DNA of 60,409 bases. Source: an uncultured Alphaproteobacteria bacterium (GTDB lineage Bacteria; Pseudomonadota; Alphaproteobacteria; HIMB59). Positions within the stretch are counted from its first letter, which is position 1. Each line of letters starts with the position of its first letter. Location: NCBI GenBank assembly GCA_902616855.1, contig CACMUL010000007.1, positions 1-60,409 on the forward strand, read 5' to 3'. The translations under genes and the position numbers were made by a program. The notes under the pieces are model-generated. The model saw nothing but the letters and a program-made list of their open reading frames with translations. It made no database searches and was not told where the DNA came from. This document shows positions 35,943 to 45,840 of this stretch, piece after piece.

Positions 35943-35959
35943 TTGTATAATGTATACAA
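35943..35959. promoter_or_regulatory. Palindromic operator (TTGTATA-ATG-TATACAA) between tctC and the quinone oxidoreductase gene
   Basis: This perfect 7-bp inverted repeat with centre ATG shares the 13-nt core GTATAATGTATAC with the site at 32011-32027. It lies 153 nt upstream of tctC and 19 nt upstream of the chosen start of the plus-strand oxidoreductase gene. A TATAAT sits inside it on the plus strand (35946-35951) and TACAAT on the minus strand. A repressor here could block promoters in both directions. Confidence 0.72.
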
Positions 35960-35978
35960 AATACCACAGGCAGTTAAA

Positions 35979-36953
35979 TTGAAGTTTATAAATTATAAAG
36001 ATGGAAGTTTGTTTCTAGACGAAAAAGAGATCGCTGACCCTCTTGATGAACAAATCCAAATTGAAATTCATTTCGCTGGAATAAATAGAGCAGATATTCT
36101 CCAAAAAAACGGACATTACCCACCACCCTCAGGTGAGAGTGAAATTATTGGATTAGAGTGTTCCGGAATAGTTACCAAATTAGGAAAGTCAGTAAAAAAC
36201 TTTAGTTTAGGAGAACAAGTTTGTGCAATTCTTGGAGGCGGCGGATATGCGGAGTACGTAAATGTTAATGAAAAACAGGTAATGCCATTACCAAAAAATT
36301 TAAATTTACATGAAGCTGGTTGCTTACCAGAAACCACACTCACTGTTTATGAGAATATTTTCAATGTATCTAAATTTCAAAGAGATGAGTCGATTTTGAT
36401 ACATGGTGGAAGTAGTGGTATCGGCACAACTGCTATTTCAATTCTTAAAAATTATACAAAAAATATTTTTGTAACCGCTGGTACGATTGGGAAATGTAAA
36501 AGTTGTATCGAATTAGGAGCCACTGATGCTATTAACTACAAAGATAAAGATTTTGAAGAATATTTTAATCAGAAAAAATTAAAGGTTGATGTAATATTAG
36601 ATATGGTTGGAGGAGATTACTTAAAAAAAAATTTAAAAATATTAAATTTTAAAGGAAGACTTACTTATATTGCTGCCCTCGGTGGGATTAAAGCAGAAAC
36701 TAATCTTTTACATATAATGAATAAACAATTAAAAATATCTGGATCAACATTAAGATCAAGATCTCCATCTGAAAAGGGAAATATTGTTGATCAGGTTGTC
36801 AAAGAAATATGGCCTTTGATAGAGAATGATAAATATAAACCAACAATTTTTGAAACTTTTAATATGAGTGATGTAAATAAAGCACATGAGGTTATGGAAA
36901 AATCTGACCATACAGGAAAAATAGTTTTAAGCATAAAAGGAGAAAAAAAATGA
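35979..36953 (+). CDS. NADPH:quinone oxidoreductase, zinc-independent MDR (PIG3-like)
   Basis: This is a 324-aa medium-chain reductase that moves hydride from NADPH to a quinone or enone. [29 protein letters not shown] is the PIG3-type opening, seen in two parts, and [13 protein letters not shown] is the nucleotide site. It lacks the zinc cysteines of alcohol dehydrogenases. I start it at the TTG at 35979, which gives the usual N-terminus and a weak AGG upstream. The open frame reaches back to a TTG at 35943, but that would place the operator inside the gene. It overlaps sucC by 4 nt (ATGA). Confidence 0.85.
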   Translation: MKFINYKDGSLFLDEKEIADPLDEQIQIEIHFAGINRADILQKNGHYPPPSGESEIIGLECSGIVTKLGKSVKNFSLGEQVCAILGGGGYAEYVNVNEKQVMPLPKNLNLHEAGCLPETTLTVYENIFNVSKFQRDESILIHGGSSGIGTTAISILKNYTKNIFVTAGTIGKCKSCIELGATDAINYKDKDFEEYFNQKKLKVDVILDMVGGDYLKKNLKILNFKGRLTYIAALGGIKAETNLLHIMNKQLKISGSTLRSRSPSEKGNIVDQVVKEIWPLIENDKYKPTIFETFNMSDVNKAHEVMEKSDHTGKIVLSIKGEKK

Positions 36954-38137
36954 ATCTGCACGAATACCAAGCAAAAATATTATTAAAAAATAATAATGTT
37001 AGAGTTTTAAATGGCTACCCAGTATTAGATGATAGCGATATAGAAACTGCTGTAGACTCTATCCAAACACCCGTTATGGTTGTGAAGTCTCAAATTCATG
37101 CAGGTGGAAGAGGCGCAGGAAAATTTACAGATAGTGGTGATGACAAAGGTGGTGTGAGAGTTTGCTTCTCAAAAGATGAAGCCAAAGACAATGCAAAAAA
37201 AATGTTTGGTAAAACTTTAGTTACAAAACAAACTGGCCCAAGTGGAAAACAGGTAAATAGACTTTATATTGAGGAAGGGTGTGATATCAAAAAAGAGTAC
37301 TATCTTAGTATGCTCGTGGATAGAGCCTCATCTTCGATTTCAATTATAGCCTCTACTGAGGGCGGCATGGAAATTGAGGAGGTAGCAGAAAAGCAACCTG
37401 AAAAAATTATTACTGTTAATGTCCCTGGGGACAGTATTATTGATCAAAATAGTTTAAATAAATTAACTGAAGGTCTTAAGATAGATCAAAACCTATCAAA
37501 TGATTTTTGTGATCAAATTCAAAAAATTTACAATAGCTTTTTGTCTTCAGATGCCTCTTTAGTAGAAGTTAATCCTTTTGTATTGACTGGTGAAGGTAAT
37601 TTTTTGGCTTTAGATGCGAAGGTATCGATAGATGATAATGCGCTTTATAAACATAAAGATGTAGCTTCAATGAGAGACGAAACTGAAGAAGACCCTGCAG
37701 AGATTGAGGCTTCAAAACATGAGCTTAACTACGTCAAATTAGATGGTCAAATTGGATGCATGGTAAATGGAGCTGGTCTTGCAATGGGGACAATGGATAT
37801 AATTAAATTACACGGTGGCAGTCCTGCGAATTTTCTAGATGTAGGAGGAGGAGCTACAAAAGAGAGAGTGGCAAAAGCCTTTTCTATAATTCTGCAAGAT
37901 CCAAATGTAAAAGCTATTTTGGTAAATATTTTTGGTGGCATTATGAAATGTGACATTATCGCTGAGGGTGTGGTAGCTGCAGCTAAAGAGCTATCTATTC
38001 AAGTTCCGTTGGTAGTAAGATTAGAAGGGACCAATGTTGACTTAGGAAAAGAAATTTTAAATAAATCTGGGCTGTCAATTATTTCGGCAGATAATTTAGA
38101 AGATGCAGCTCAAAAGGCAGTTAGGGCTTTAAACTAA
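36950..38137 (+). CDS. sucC: Succinyl-CoA ligase beta subunit
   Basis: This 395-aa TCA cycle enzyme subunit makes succinate, CoA and NTP from succinyl-CoA with SucD. The ATP-grasp domain starts [12 protein letters not shown], with [13 protein letters not shown] and EVNPFVL. The CoA-ligase domain has [18 protein letters not shown] and [17 protein letters not shown], the latter favouring succinate over the malate-CoA ligase MtkA. A good Shine-Dalgarno (AGGAG) lies inside the end of the gene before it. Confidence 0.96.
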   Translation: MNLHEYQAKILLKNNNVRVLNGYPVLDDSDIETAVDSIQTPVMVVKSQIHAGGRGAGKFTDSGDDKGGVRVCFSKDEAKDNAKKMFGKTLVTKQTGPSGKQVNRLYIEEGCDIKKEYYLSMLVDRASSSISIIASTEGGMEIEEVAEKQPEKIITVNVPGDSIIDQNSLNKLTEGLKIDQNLSNDFCDQIQKIYNSFLSSDASLVEVNPFVLTGEGNFLALDAKVSIDDNALYKHKDVASMRDETEEDPAEIEASKHELNYVKLDGQIGCMVNGAGLAMGTMDIIKLHGGSPANFLDVGGGATKERVAKAFSIILQDPNVKAILVNIFGGIMKCDIIAEGVVAAAKELSIQVPLVVRLEGTNVDLGKEILNKSGLSIISADNLEDAAQKAVRALN

Positions 38138-38147
38138 AGGAGAAATT

Positions 38148-39020
38148 ATGTCAGTATTAATTAATAAAAATACAAAAGTTATTTGCCAGGGTTTTACTGG
38201 TTCTCAAGGTACATTTCACTCAGATCAAGCTATAAAATATGGAACTCAAATGGTTGGTGGGGTGACACCAAAGAAAGGTGGTCAAGAGCATTTAGGACTT
38301 CCTGTGTTTAATAGTGTTAAAGAGGCAAAAGACAACACAGATGCAAATGCAACTGTAATATACGTTCCACCTCCTTTTGCAGCTGGTGCTATTATTGAAG
38401 CGATTGATGCAGAAATGGAACTAATTGTTTGTATAACTGAAGGAGTTCCAGTTCTTGATATGATGCAAGTAAAAAGAAAATTAGAAAAATCAAAATCGCG
38501 TTTAATTGGGCCCAACTGTCCTGGAATAATTACACCTGATGAATGCAAAATAGGCATTATGCCAGGTCATATTCACCAAAAAGGAAAAATAGGAGTTGTT
38601 AGTAGATCTGGCACACTAACATATGAAGCAGTAGCACAAACTTCTGCTGTAGGTCTGGGTCAATCGACTTGTATTGGTATTGGGGGAGATCCTATCAATG
38701 GAACAAACTTTATAGATTGCCTTGATCTTTTTTTAAAAGATCCCGAAACTGAAGGTATCATAATGATCGGAGAGATTGGTGGGACTGCTGAAGAGGAAGC
38801 TGCAGAATTTATTAAAAAATCTGAAATAAAAAAACCAGTTGCTTCTTTTATAGCTGGTGCTAGTGCTCCAGCTGGAAAAAGAATGGGTCATGCAGGTGCT
38901 ATTATTTCTGGTGGAAAAGGCACTGCAGAGTCAAAGTTTAGTGCGCTAGAGGAAGCAGGAGTTCATATATCCAAATCACCAGCAAAGCTAGGCGAGACAA
39001 TCAAAGAAGCTTTAAGCTAA
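38148..39020 (+). CDS. sucD: Succinyl-CoA ligase alpha subunit
   Basis: This 290-aa partner of SucC binds CoA and carries the phosphohistidine. It starts with CoA-domain motif [17 protein letters not shown], then [20 protein letters not shown], and ends with [17 protein letters not shown], where the His is phosphorylated. AGGAG lies 5-10 nt before the ATG. sucA and sucB do not follow, unlike the common sucCDAB order; the convergent PanE-like gene overlaps its last 4 nt. Confidence 0.96.
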   Translation: MSVLINKNTKVICQGFTGSQGTFHSDQAIKYGTQMVGGVTPKKGGQEHLGLPVFNSVKEAKDNTDANATVIYVPPPFAAGAIIEAIDAEMELIVCITEGVPVLDMMQVKRKLEKSKSRLIGPNCPGIITPDECKIGIMPGHIHQKGKIGVVSRSGTLTYEAVAQTSAVGLGQSTCIGIGGDPINGTNFIDCLDLFLKDPETEGIIMIGEIGGTAEEEAAEFIKKSEIKKPVASFIAGASAPAGKRMGHAGAIISGGKGTAESKFSALEEAGVHISKSPAKLGETIKEALS

Positions 39021-39994
39021 TATAATTTAGCTTCTTTAGCTCTAAGTTTTGTTAAAGCAAGAACTGTATCAATTGTAGGTGTTGGAACATTTGTAATTTT
39101 TCCAAGTTCTTGAACTGAAGTAATTAAAGCGTCAATCTCCATAGGTCTATCGCGTTCTAAATCTTGGAGCATAGATGTTTTATGTTCGCCAACAGCTTTA
39201 GCTGCATCAATTCTTCTCTCAACATCAAAAGGCTTGTCTATTCCTAAATTTTGAGAAATTGCATGAGCTTCATTCATCATATTTTTTATGACAGCTCTGA
39301 CTTCGTCGTTGCTACAAATTTTGACAAGTGTAGATGTTGTAAGTGCGCTAATAGGATTAAGAGAAAGATTACCAAAAAGTTTTAACCAGATATCACCTTT
39401 AATATTAGGTCTTACAGGTGCTTGAAAGCCTGCTTTCTCTAAAGTTTCAGAGAGATTTTTAATTCTATCTGTTTCCTCTCCGTTTATTTCTCCTAGTTGA
39501 AACTTATCTCCCTCTAAGTGCTGAATAACGCCTGGTTTGATAACTTCTGATGCGGGATTAACTATACAGCCGATGATTTTTTCAGGACCAATTCGATCCC
39601 ATTGACTTCCATCTGGATCAACTGAAGTAACTTTTTTATCTTTGAAATCAGGATTAGTGTGATTGTAGAAATACCACCATGGGATACCATTCACACCCCA
39701 AACAAATGAAGTATCATCTTTCATGAGAACTTCAAATGCATCAAGACAACCTGGAACTGAATGAGCTTTTAAAGTTACAAAAATATAGTCTTGCTTTCCG
39801 GCTTTTTCTGCTGTGTCTACGCACTTAGGGTAAACAACTAGTTCTTTACCATCTTTTCTTAGTCTCAATCCGTCTTGCTTGATAGCCTGATAATGAGGCC
39901 CTCTAGCAATCAAAGTTACATCTGCGCCTATCTCAGTAAGTTTTGCTCCCAGATAACCACCAATAGCTCCTGCACCGTAAATACAAATTTTCAT
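39017..39994 (-). CDS. 2-Dehydropantoate 2-reductase family protein (PanE/ApbA)
   Basis: This 325-aa NADPH-dependent ketoacid reductase has the N-terminal Rossmann motif [14 protein letters not shown] and the C-terminal helical domain with [19 protein letters not shown], where the Lys/Asn pair matches the PanE active site, and [12 protein letters not shown] near the end. True PanE makes pantoate for CoA. Many paralogues reduce other 2-oxo acids, and its place directly after a glyoxylate-type aminotransferase (no gap) suggests that option here. Confidence 0.85.
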   Translation of the reverse strand: MKICIYGAGAIGGYLGAKLTEIGADVTLIARGPHYQAIKQDGLRLRKDGKELVVYPKCVDTAEKAGKQDYIFVTLKAHSVPGCLDAFEVLMKDDTSFVWGVNGIPWWYFYNHTNPDFKDKKVTSVDPDGSQWDRIGPEKIIGCIVNPASEVIKPGVIQHLEGDKFQLGEINGEETDRIKNLSETLEKAGFQAPVRPNIKGDIWLKLFGNLSLNPISALTTSTLVKICSNDEVRAVIKNMMNEAHAISQNLGIDKPFDVERRIDAAKAVGEHKTSMLQDLERDRPMEIDALITSVQELGKITNVPTPTIDTVLALTKLRAKEAKLY

Positions 39995-41155
39995 CTAAGC
40001 CTTTAAATGTTTGATGGCAGCAGCAACACCACTTCCAAGTTCAAATTTTATTCCCACATCGTACATTGCTAATTCTGCTGTAGAAATTGCACCTAAAATC
40101 ATAGTGCTATTTAAATCTCCAAGATGGCCTATTCTAAACAACTTTCCAGCTACTTTATTAAGCCCTCCTCCAAATGAGGTGTTATACTTATTGTAGGCTG
40201 TTTTAACAACATCAGTAGAGTCAATTCCCTCTGGTACCATTATTGCTGTAACAGTATTTGAATAAAGCGAGGGATCCTTTGCACAAAGTTTAAGACCCCA
40301 TGCATTAGATGCTTTTTGAACAGCTTGAGCTAAAAATTTATGACGTGCATAAATATTATCAATTCCTTCTTCCATCATCATATTAAGCGCCTCTCTAAGC
40401 CCTCTTAATAGTGGCATTGGATTTGTATAAGGCCAATAGCCTGTTTCATTTATTTTAAGCATATCATGATAATCATAGTAAGCTCTGGGTAAGTTAGATG
40501 TTTTTGCAATTTCTAATGCCTTTTGGCTTACACAAGATATAGCTAAACCAGCAGGTAACATAAATCCTTTTTGAGAGCCTGAAACTGCAACATCAACCCC
40601 CCATGCATCCATTTCAAATTTGATTGAACCTATTGAGCTTACGCCATCAACAAATAGTAAGGCAGGGTGATTTAGATTATTTAAAAGGTCTCTTGTTGCT
40701 TTAACATCATTTGTAACCCCTGTGGAGGTTTCATTGTGAGTTACAAGAACTGCTTTAATATTATGATCTTTATCCTCTGATAATATTTTTTTAAATTCGT
40801 CATGAGGCGTCCCGGAACCCCACTCCAAATCAACTTCCTCAACTTCAATGTGTAGTTTTTTACACATTTCTATCCAAAGGTGTGAAAAATGTCCAAATCT
40901 AGCTGATAAAACTTTATCTCCCTTACTTAATAAATTTGTAAGTGCTGCTTCCCATCCACTTGAACCTGTACCAGGGAATATAATTGGTTGTGCAGATGTT
41001 GTCTCAAAAACTTTTTTTAAATCGTTTATTAGTGGGTGCCAAAATTTATCCATACCGGGTGCACGATGGTCCTCGTTTGAAATATCCATCGCCTGTCTTA
41101 CCCTATCTGGCATGTTTGTAGGTCCTGGTACGAAAAGTGAAGTTTTACCTGGCAT
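39995..41155 (-). CDS. Class V aminotransferase (serine/aspartate-glyoxylate aminotransferase-like)
   Basis: This is a 386-aa PLP enzyme of the alanine/serine-glyoxylate group. It has FVPGPTNMPDRVRQAMD at the start, GTGSSGWEAALTN for the phosphate loop, THNETSTGV, DGVSSIGS, and SGSQKGFMLPAG with the PLP lysine. It likely converts glyoxylate to glycine with serine or alanine; the related BhcA uses aspartate, and sequence alone does not separate these by eye. It is transcribed with the PanE-like reductase. Confidence 0.87.
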   Translation of the reverse strand: MPGKTSLFVPGPTNMPDRVRQAMDISNEDHRAPGMDKFWHPLINDLKKVFETTSAQPIIFPGTGSSGWEAALTNLLSKGDKVLSARFGHFSHLWIEMCKKLHIEVEEVDLEWGSGTPHDEFKKILSEDKDHNIKAVLVTHNETSTGVTNDVKATRDLLNNLNHPALLFVDGVSSIGSIKFEMDAWGVDVAVSGSQKGFMLPAGLAISCVSQKALEIAKTSNLPRAYYDYHDMLKINETGYWPYTNPMPLLRGLREALNMMMEEGIDNIYARHKFLAQAVQKASNAWGLKLCAKDPSLYSNTVTAIMVPEGIDSTDVVKTAYNKYNTSFGGGLNKVAGKLFRIGHLGDLNSTMILGAISTAELAMYDVGIKFELGSGVAAAIKHLKA

Positions 41156-41223
41156 AATTTATTCTATATCCTTTCTATACAAATAATGACCTTATGGATT
41201 GCTTTAATACAATATTTATTAAA

Positions 41224-41240
41224 ATTTCACAAAGTGAAAT
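41224..41240 (-). terminator. Likely intrinsic terminator after tRNA-Glu
   Basis: A perfect hairpin, ATTTCAC-TTT-GTGAAAT on the minus strand, lies 16 nt after the tRNA CCA end and is followed by TTTT and further A/T. The stem has only two G-C pairs, so it is weak, but the position is right to end the tRNA transcript. Confidence 0.5.
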
Positions 41241-41256
41241 AAAAAAGTCAATATTT

Positions 41257-41331
41257 TGGCATCTCCTACGGGAATCGAACCCGTGTCTTCACCGTGAAAG
41301 GGTGATGTCCTAACCGCTAGACGAAGGAGAC
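41257..41331 (-). tRNA. tRNA-Glu (anticodon UUC)
   Basis: On the minus strand the gene starts GTCTCCTTCGTCTAGCGG and folds as a full cloverleaf. The anticodon loop CTTTCAC is closed by TCACC/GGTGA, giving TTC. The T arm has GGTTCGATTCC. The acceptor stem pairs GTCTCCT with AGGAGAT (one G-U at the end), followed by G and an encoded CCA. Confidence 0.97.
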
Positions 41332-41378
41332 ATCGGTGTTTAAAACAAACAAAATAGCTAGATTTAATAAAAAATCAA

Positions 41379-43100
41379 TCAATGAATATCTTCAAGATGA
41401 ATTATAGTTTTTTCACTATAAGTATCTTTTTTTACCTTAAAATAGCAATTAAACTCAGGTTTGTTTGATAAATAATTTTTTAATTCTTTCGATGGAATAT
41501 CGAAGAACATGCCTTCACATGAAAAGCCAAGATTATCTGATACTTTTAATTTGGCATGCTTATCTTTAAAAATTTGTAATATTTCAATTTTAGCATTTTC
41601 AATTTTAAATATTGGCTCAGCATTTTGTTGGCCAAAAGGACTTAAAGACTCAAGGTCACTTAAAAGATTATTATTGATCACATTAACATCAATTAAAGAG
41701 TCATAAGACTTTTCATTTAAAATTTCCAGGTTATTTGTCTCTGCAATTAAAAAGTTTTTAAAGTCATCAACATTTTCTTTTTTTAAAGTAAAACCACAGG
41801 CTTTATGGTGACCACCACCTTTAATCAAAATACCTTTTTCTGTAGCTTGCATCATCAATAATCCAATATTTTTTTCACCCTGCGATCTACCTGATCCAAC
41901 AACCAAATCGTTTGATTGAGTCATTACAAATGATGGACGATTATTAATACGCATTAATCTTCCAGCTATAATTCCTACAACGCCAATATGCCATTTTTCA
42001 TCATAGAAAAAATTTATATTTAAATTGTTATTGATGTTGATATCTATTTCTTTAACAATTTTCGATTGAATTTTTTGTCTGTTTTGATTGTGTAGCTCAA
42101 TAATTTGTGCAAACTGAACAGCTTGGTGTATATTTTCTGAAGATAAAAGATTATAAGCAAGTAAAGACTCTCCCATTCTTCCTCCAGCATTAATTCTAGG
42201 GCCTATAATATATCCGAGATGATATTCTGATATTTTTTGTTTTATCTTCGAAAGATTAATAAGAGTTTGTATACCTTTATTGCTCTTATCAGAATTAATT
42301 AGTCTCAGTCCTTGTTTTACAAGTGTTCGATTTATATTGTTTAAAGGAACTAAATCACAAATAGTAGCAAGAGAAACAAGATCTAAATATTGTAAAACGT
42401 CTTTTTTTTCAAATATTTCCTCATTGTTTAAAAAAACGATAACTAAAAATGATAAAGCTGTTGCACATAAATCATCAAGATTAGATTTATCCTCAGGTGT
42501 TTTAGGATTTATAACAATCGATTCATTAAAATAATGATCACATTCATGATGATCAATTACAAGAAGTTCTGCACCTTGGCTGTTAATATACTTCTGTTCA
42601 TCAAAATTATTGCTACCACAATCTAAAACCAAAATGTTCGAGCTAAATTCTAGTAATTTGTTACAGGCGGGTGTGCTTAATCCATACCCTTCATTTAATC
42701 TATTTGGAATATAAACAAAGACTTCAATGTCAAATTGAGTTAGATATTTTTTGAAAATTGATGCAGCACAGGCACCATCTACATCATAATCTGAGAATAT
42801 AGAAATTTTTTTGTCATTTTTTATTTTTTTAAAAAATGAAGTTATTTTTTTTAAATTATTTAATTTTAAAATTTCATTAAAAGATATGTTATCTTTTAAT
42901 TTTGAATTTAAAAAATTTGGTATTTTACTAATTTTACGATTTATTAATAATTTTGAAAGATTAATAGATATATTATTCTTTTGAGCTACTTCAAAAACTA
43001 ATTCATCATTTAAATCAGAATTTAATGGTCTCCAAATAGTACCGTTAAAACTCTTATCAGTAGTCAAGTTGTTTGATGTCAAAGTTGTGTTTTCCATCAA
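41379..43100 (-). CDS. recJ: Single-stranded-DNA exonuclease RecJ
   Basis: This 573-aa 5'-3' ssDNA exonuclease of the DHH phosphoesterase family acts in recombination and repair. FSDYDVDGACAASIF and VIDHHECDHYF are the metal-binding motifs, and the DHHA1 part has GVVGIIAGRL and VGSGRSQGEKNI with GGGHHKACGF. The start overlaps glpX by 44 nt; SFNGTIWRPL near residue 17 is the usual N-terminal motif, so a start in the overlap is needed. It is the last gene of the rplM-to-recJ chain. Confidence 0.95.
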   Translation of the reverse strand: MMENTTLTSNNLTTDKSFNGTIWRPLNSDLNDELVFEVAQKNNISINLSKLLINRKISKIPNFLNSKLKDNISFNEILKLNNLKKITSFFKKIKNDKKISIFSDYDVDGACAASIFKKYLTQFDIEVFVYIPNRLNEGYGLSTPACNKLLEFSSNILVLDCGSNNFDEQKYINSQGAELLVIDHHECDHYFNESIVINPKTPEDKSNLDDLCATALSFLVIVFLNNEEIFEKKDVLQYLDLVSLATICDLVPLNNINRTLVKQGLRLINSDKSNKGIQTLINLSKIKQKISEYHLGYIIGPRINAGGRMGESLLAYNLLSSENIHQAVQFAQIIELHNQNRQKIQSKIVKEIDININNNLNINFFYDEKWHIGVVGIIAGRLMRINNRPSFVMTQSNDLVVGSGRSQGEKNIGLLMMQATEKGILIKGGGHHKACGFTLKKENVDDFKNFLIAETNNLEILNEKSYDSLIDVNVINNNLLSDLESLSPFGQQNAEPIFKIENAKIEILQIFKDKHAKLKVSDNLGFSCEGMFFDIPSKELKNYLSNKPEFNCYFKVKKDTYSEKTIIHLEDIH

Positions 43101-44010
43101 TCTCTCTAATAGTTCCTGTTTTTGAACGCATCACAATAGAGTGTGTTGTAGCAAAATTCTTGTTTATGTTAATTCCACGAAGCATTGTACCATCAGTTAC
43201 ACCTGTAGCTGAAAACATAACATCTCCTTTAGCTAGATCGTTGAGCTTATAAATTTTATCTAAATTTGTTATGCCCGTTTTTTTCGCTCTATCAATTTCT
43301 TGGTCATTATAAAAAATAAGCTGCCCCTCTAAATATCCTCCAACACATTGTAAAGCGGCAGCGGCTAGCACACCCTCTGGAGCGCCACCGATACCATAAT
43401 ACATATCAATGTTACTACTATCTATCACAGAGGAAATGACAGCACTGACATCTCCATCACCAATAATTTTTATTCTAGCACCTGCAGATCTTATTATTTC
43501 AATATCTTCTTGGTGTCTTTCTCGATCTAAAACACATATTACTAAATCCTCAGTATTAATTTTTTTATATTCTGCAAGTGCTTTAATATTTGATCTAAGA
43601 TCTTGGTTGAGAGATACAACATTTTCATTTTCAACCTTAGCTGAAATTTTTCTCATATAGACATCTGGTGCATTTAAAAAACCACCCTCTTGAGCCAACG
43701 CAATAACAGCCATAGCGTTCTCTCCACCTTTTGCTGTTATTGTAGTGCCCTCTAAAGGATCAAGGGCTATATCCACATTAGGGCCGCCCTGGCCCACTTT
43801 CTCACCTATGTAGAGCATGGGTGCTTCATCCCTCTCACCCTCACCTATAACCACTGTTCCAGATATTGTAAGAGAATTTAGACACTTTCTCATTGCGTCT
43901 ACAGCAGCCTGGTCAGCTGCCTTTTCATTTCCTCTACCAATATGTTTAGAAGCAGCTAGTGCTGCAAATTCAGAAACTCGAACTAACTCAATAGCAAGAT
44001 TTCTATCCAA
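43057..44010 (-). CDS. glpX: Fructose-1,6-bisphosphatase class II
   Basis: This 317-aa class II FBPase hydrolyses fructose 1,6-bisphosphate in gluconeogenesis. Motifs are GRGNEKAADQAAVDAMR, VIGEGERDEAPMLYIGE and DPLEGTT for metal binding, and GGAPEGVLAAAAL. hom-glpX-recJ is a known alphaproteobacterial order. It overlaps hom by 8 nt and recJ by 44 nt. Confidence 0.97.
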   Translation of the reverse strand: MDRNLAIELVRVSEFAALAASKHIGRGNEKAADQAAVDAMRKCLNSLTISGTVVIGEGERDEAPMLYIGEKVGQGGPNVDIALDPLEGTTITAKGGENAMAVIALAQEGGFLNAPDVYMRKISAKVENENVVSLNQDLRSNIKALAEYKKINTEDLVICVLDRERHQEDIEIIRSAGARIKIIGDGDVSAVISSVIDSSNIDMYYGIGGAPEGVLAAAALQCVGGYLEGQLIFYNDQEIDRAKKTGITNLDKIYKLNDLAKGDVMFSATGVTDGTMLRGININKNFATTHSIVMRSKTGTIREIDGKHNFDIKQLDY

Positions 44011-45289
44011 TATTTTCCTCTATCCTAATAACTGATATCTCATTTTTAATAAAATTTGTTTTCTTTAAATTATTTACAACTTGAGTGATATTTTTTAAAC
44101 CAACAGCGTCAGATATAATAATTATAGGAACAACTTTTTCGTTAGTAGTATTCAATTGAATTATAGATTTTATGGAAATTGATTTTTGAGAAAATAATTG
44201 AGCAATCGATTTAAGAACACCAACTTTGTTAAGCACAGACATTCTTAAATAATACGGTCTAACTCTTTGCGATTGATTGACAAACTTTGCAATCAACATT
44301 TGTGGGTATTTTTTTATAAAAATACCTTTACTAGAAGAGTGACTGATAAATCTCTTGATATCTGAAATAATAGAAGTTGCTGTTGGGTATCCTCCTGCCC
44401 CTTTGCCAACTAGACTAGTTTTTAAAAAATTCTCACCTTCAAAAGTAATAACGTTTTCTTCAAAATTAGTTTTTGCAATCAAACTTGACTCTGGCACAAA
44501 ACAAGGTGCTACAGATGAAAAAAACTTATCTTTATGTCTCTCTGTTATAGATACAAGTTTTAATTTATAACCAAGGTTAAGTCCTTGTTCTAAATCTATT
44601 AGCTTAATATTTTCAATTCCATCAAAATACATATTAGAGAATTTAAACTTTTTCCCAAAAGATATATTTGATAGTAAAACAAGTTTATGCATAGCATCTC
44701 TTCCAGATAAATCCGCACTAGAGTCTTGTTCAGCAAATCCATTTTTAATAGCTTGTTCTAATGTTTCTTTAAAACCAATTTTATTTTCATACATTTGTGA
44801 GATAATATAATTAGTCGTTCCATTAAAAATTCCATAAATTGAATTAATTTTTGAGGGGTGGATGCTCTGTTCTATTGTTCTTATTACGGGTACAGCGCCT
44901 AATACGGCAGCCTCAAAACCTAAAAATAAATTAGACTTATCAAAGCCCTCAAAAAATAAATCGGACTTTTCTGCTAATTGAGCCTTATTGGCAGTAATAA
45001 GAGATATTTTATTTATTAAACAAAACTTATATAGATCATTTATGTACTTTCCTGTGCCTCCAATAGTTTCAATGATTAAGTCAGGTTTAAATTTATTTAA
45101 ACTTTTGAAATCATTTATCCATTTGTATTTACTAATATTGATAATTCTTTTCTTTTTCTTGTTTTTTGCACCAATAGCGACTATTTCACATTTAGTTTGA
45201 TCTAAAATATATGAATTTTTTTCTAATAGCCTTACCACATGAGAGCCTACAACCCCTAAACCTAAAACTGCTATTTTAATCTTGTTCAT
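44003..45289 (-). CDS. hom: Homoserine dehydrogenase
   Basis: This 428-aa NAD(P)-dependent enzyme reduces aspartate semialdehyde to homoserine for threonine and methionine. The dinucleotide motif is VLGLGVVGSHVV, the catalytic core includes GIFNGTTNYIISQM and LSGRDAMHKLVLLS, and a C-terminal ACT domain is present (about residues 345-428). Homoserine feeds the methionine cycle that the betaine methyltransferase at 10110 would serve. Confidence 0.96.
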   Translation of the reverse strand: MNKIKIAVLGLGVVGSHVVRLLEKNSYILDQTKCEIVAIGAKNKKKKRIINISKYKWINDFKSLNKFKPDLIIETIGGTGKYINDLYKFCLINKISLITANKAQLAEKSDLFFEGFDKSNLFLGFEAAVLGAVPVIRTIEQSIHPSKINSIYGIFNGTTNYIISQMYENKIGFKETLEQAIKNGFAEQDSSADLSGRDAMHKLVLLSNISFGKKFKFSNMYFDGIENIKLIDLEQGLNLGYKLKLVSITERHKDKFFSSVAPCFVPESSLIAKTNFEENVITFEGENFLKTSLVGKGAGGYPTATSIISDIKRFISHSSSKGIFIKKYPQMLIAKFVNQSQRVRPYYLRMSVLNKVGVLKSIAQLFSQKSISIKSIIQLNTTNEKVVPIIIISDAVGLKNITQVVNNLKKTNFIKNEISVIRIEENIG

Positions 45290-45497
45290 TTTGAGATTTT
45301 AAAATTTGTTCTTTTCTAATACTACTCTTTTCATTGAATTCCTCTAATTCTTTTTTCTTTTCCATCAAATTTTTATCAAAACTCTGGAATGATCTTTCGC
45401 AAGAAACAGTAATTATTGATAGTGAAATGACAGAAAAAATAAATAAAAAATTATCTTTTAGAGAACTGAAAACTTCGTCTAGCTTTTTGCCTACCAT
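45276..45497 (-). CDS. Small membrane or lipoprotein-like protein, unknown function
   Basis: This 73-aa frame lies between rpsI and hom and would otherwise leave a 161-nt gap. It has one hydrophobic stretch (residues 17-32, [16 protein letters not shown]), followed at once by Cys, which could be a lipidation site although the box TVSC is not ideal. A charged, probably coiled-coil tail ([11 protein letters not shown]) follows. It overlaps rpsI by 47 nt and hom by 14 nt. No family recognised. The start is uncertain, since the ATG lies within rpsI. Confidence 0.5.
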   Translation of the reverse strand: MVGKKLDEVFSSLKDNFLFIFSVISLSIITVSCERSFQSFDKNLMEKKKELEEFNEKSSIRKEQILKSQNEQD

Positions 45498-45840
45498 ACT
45501 TTTTTCGTTCTACTGTTCTAGAGTCTCTTGTTAAAAACCCATTTTTCTTTAAAACATCTTTGGTGTTTGGATCAATTCTTGTTAGAGCTCTGCTAAGTCC
45601 ATGTTTTATAGCACCTGCTTGACCAGATAAACCTCCACCTAATACTGTAATTCTAAGATCCACAGAGTCCAATTTTTTTGCAACTTCTAATGGTTGATTG
45701 ATTATCATTCTTAGAGCTTTATCAGGAAAATAATCATTAATATTTTTTTTATTGATTGTAATATTTCCTGTTCCATTAGAAACCCAAACTCTTGCGATAG
45801 ACTCTTTACGTCTTCCTGTGCTGTAGACTTGCTCAGACAT
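45451..45840 (-). CDS. rpsI: 30S ribosomal protein S9
   Basis: This is a 129-aa ribosomal protein. It has [14 protein letters not shown] at the start, [19 protein letters not shown] in the middle and a basic tail ending [11 protein letters not shown], whose end reaches the P-site tRNA in the ribosome. It overlaps rplM by 8 nt, the usual L13-S9 pair. Confidence 0.98.
   Translation of the reverse strand: MSEQVYSTGRRKESIARVWVSNGTGNITINKKNINDYFPDKALRMIINQPLEVAKKLDSVDLRITVLGGGLSGQAGAIKHGLSRALTRIDPNTKDVLKKNGFLTRDSRTVERKKYGRQKARRSFQFSKR

Noticed and set aside
35943..35978. Longer N-terminus for the quinone oxidoreductase starting at a TTG at 35943
   Set aside because: It would place the whole palindrome inside the coding region and add residues (YNVYKIPQ) unlike the family; the TTG at 35979 gives the usual N-terminus.
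36950..39020. Malate-CoA ligase (mtkAB) in place of sucCD
   Set aside because: [17 protein letters not shown] and the [18 protein letters not shown] segment fit SucC, and no serine-cycle genes such as mcl lie next to it.
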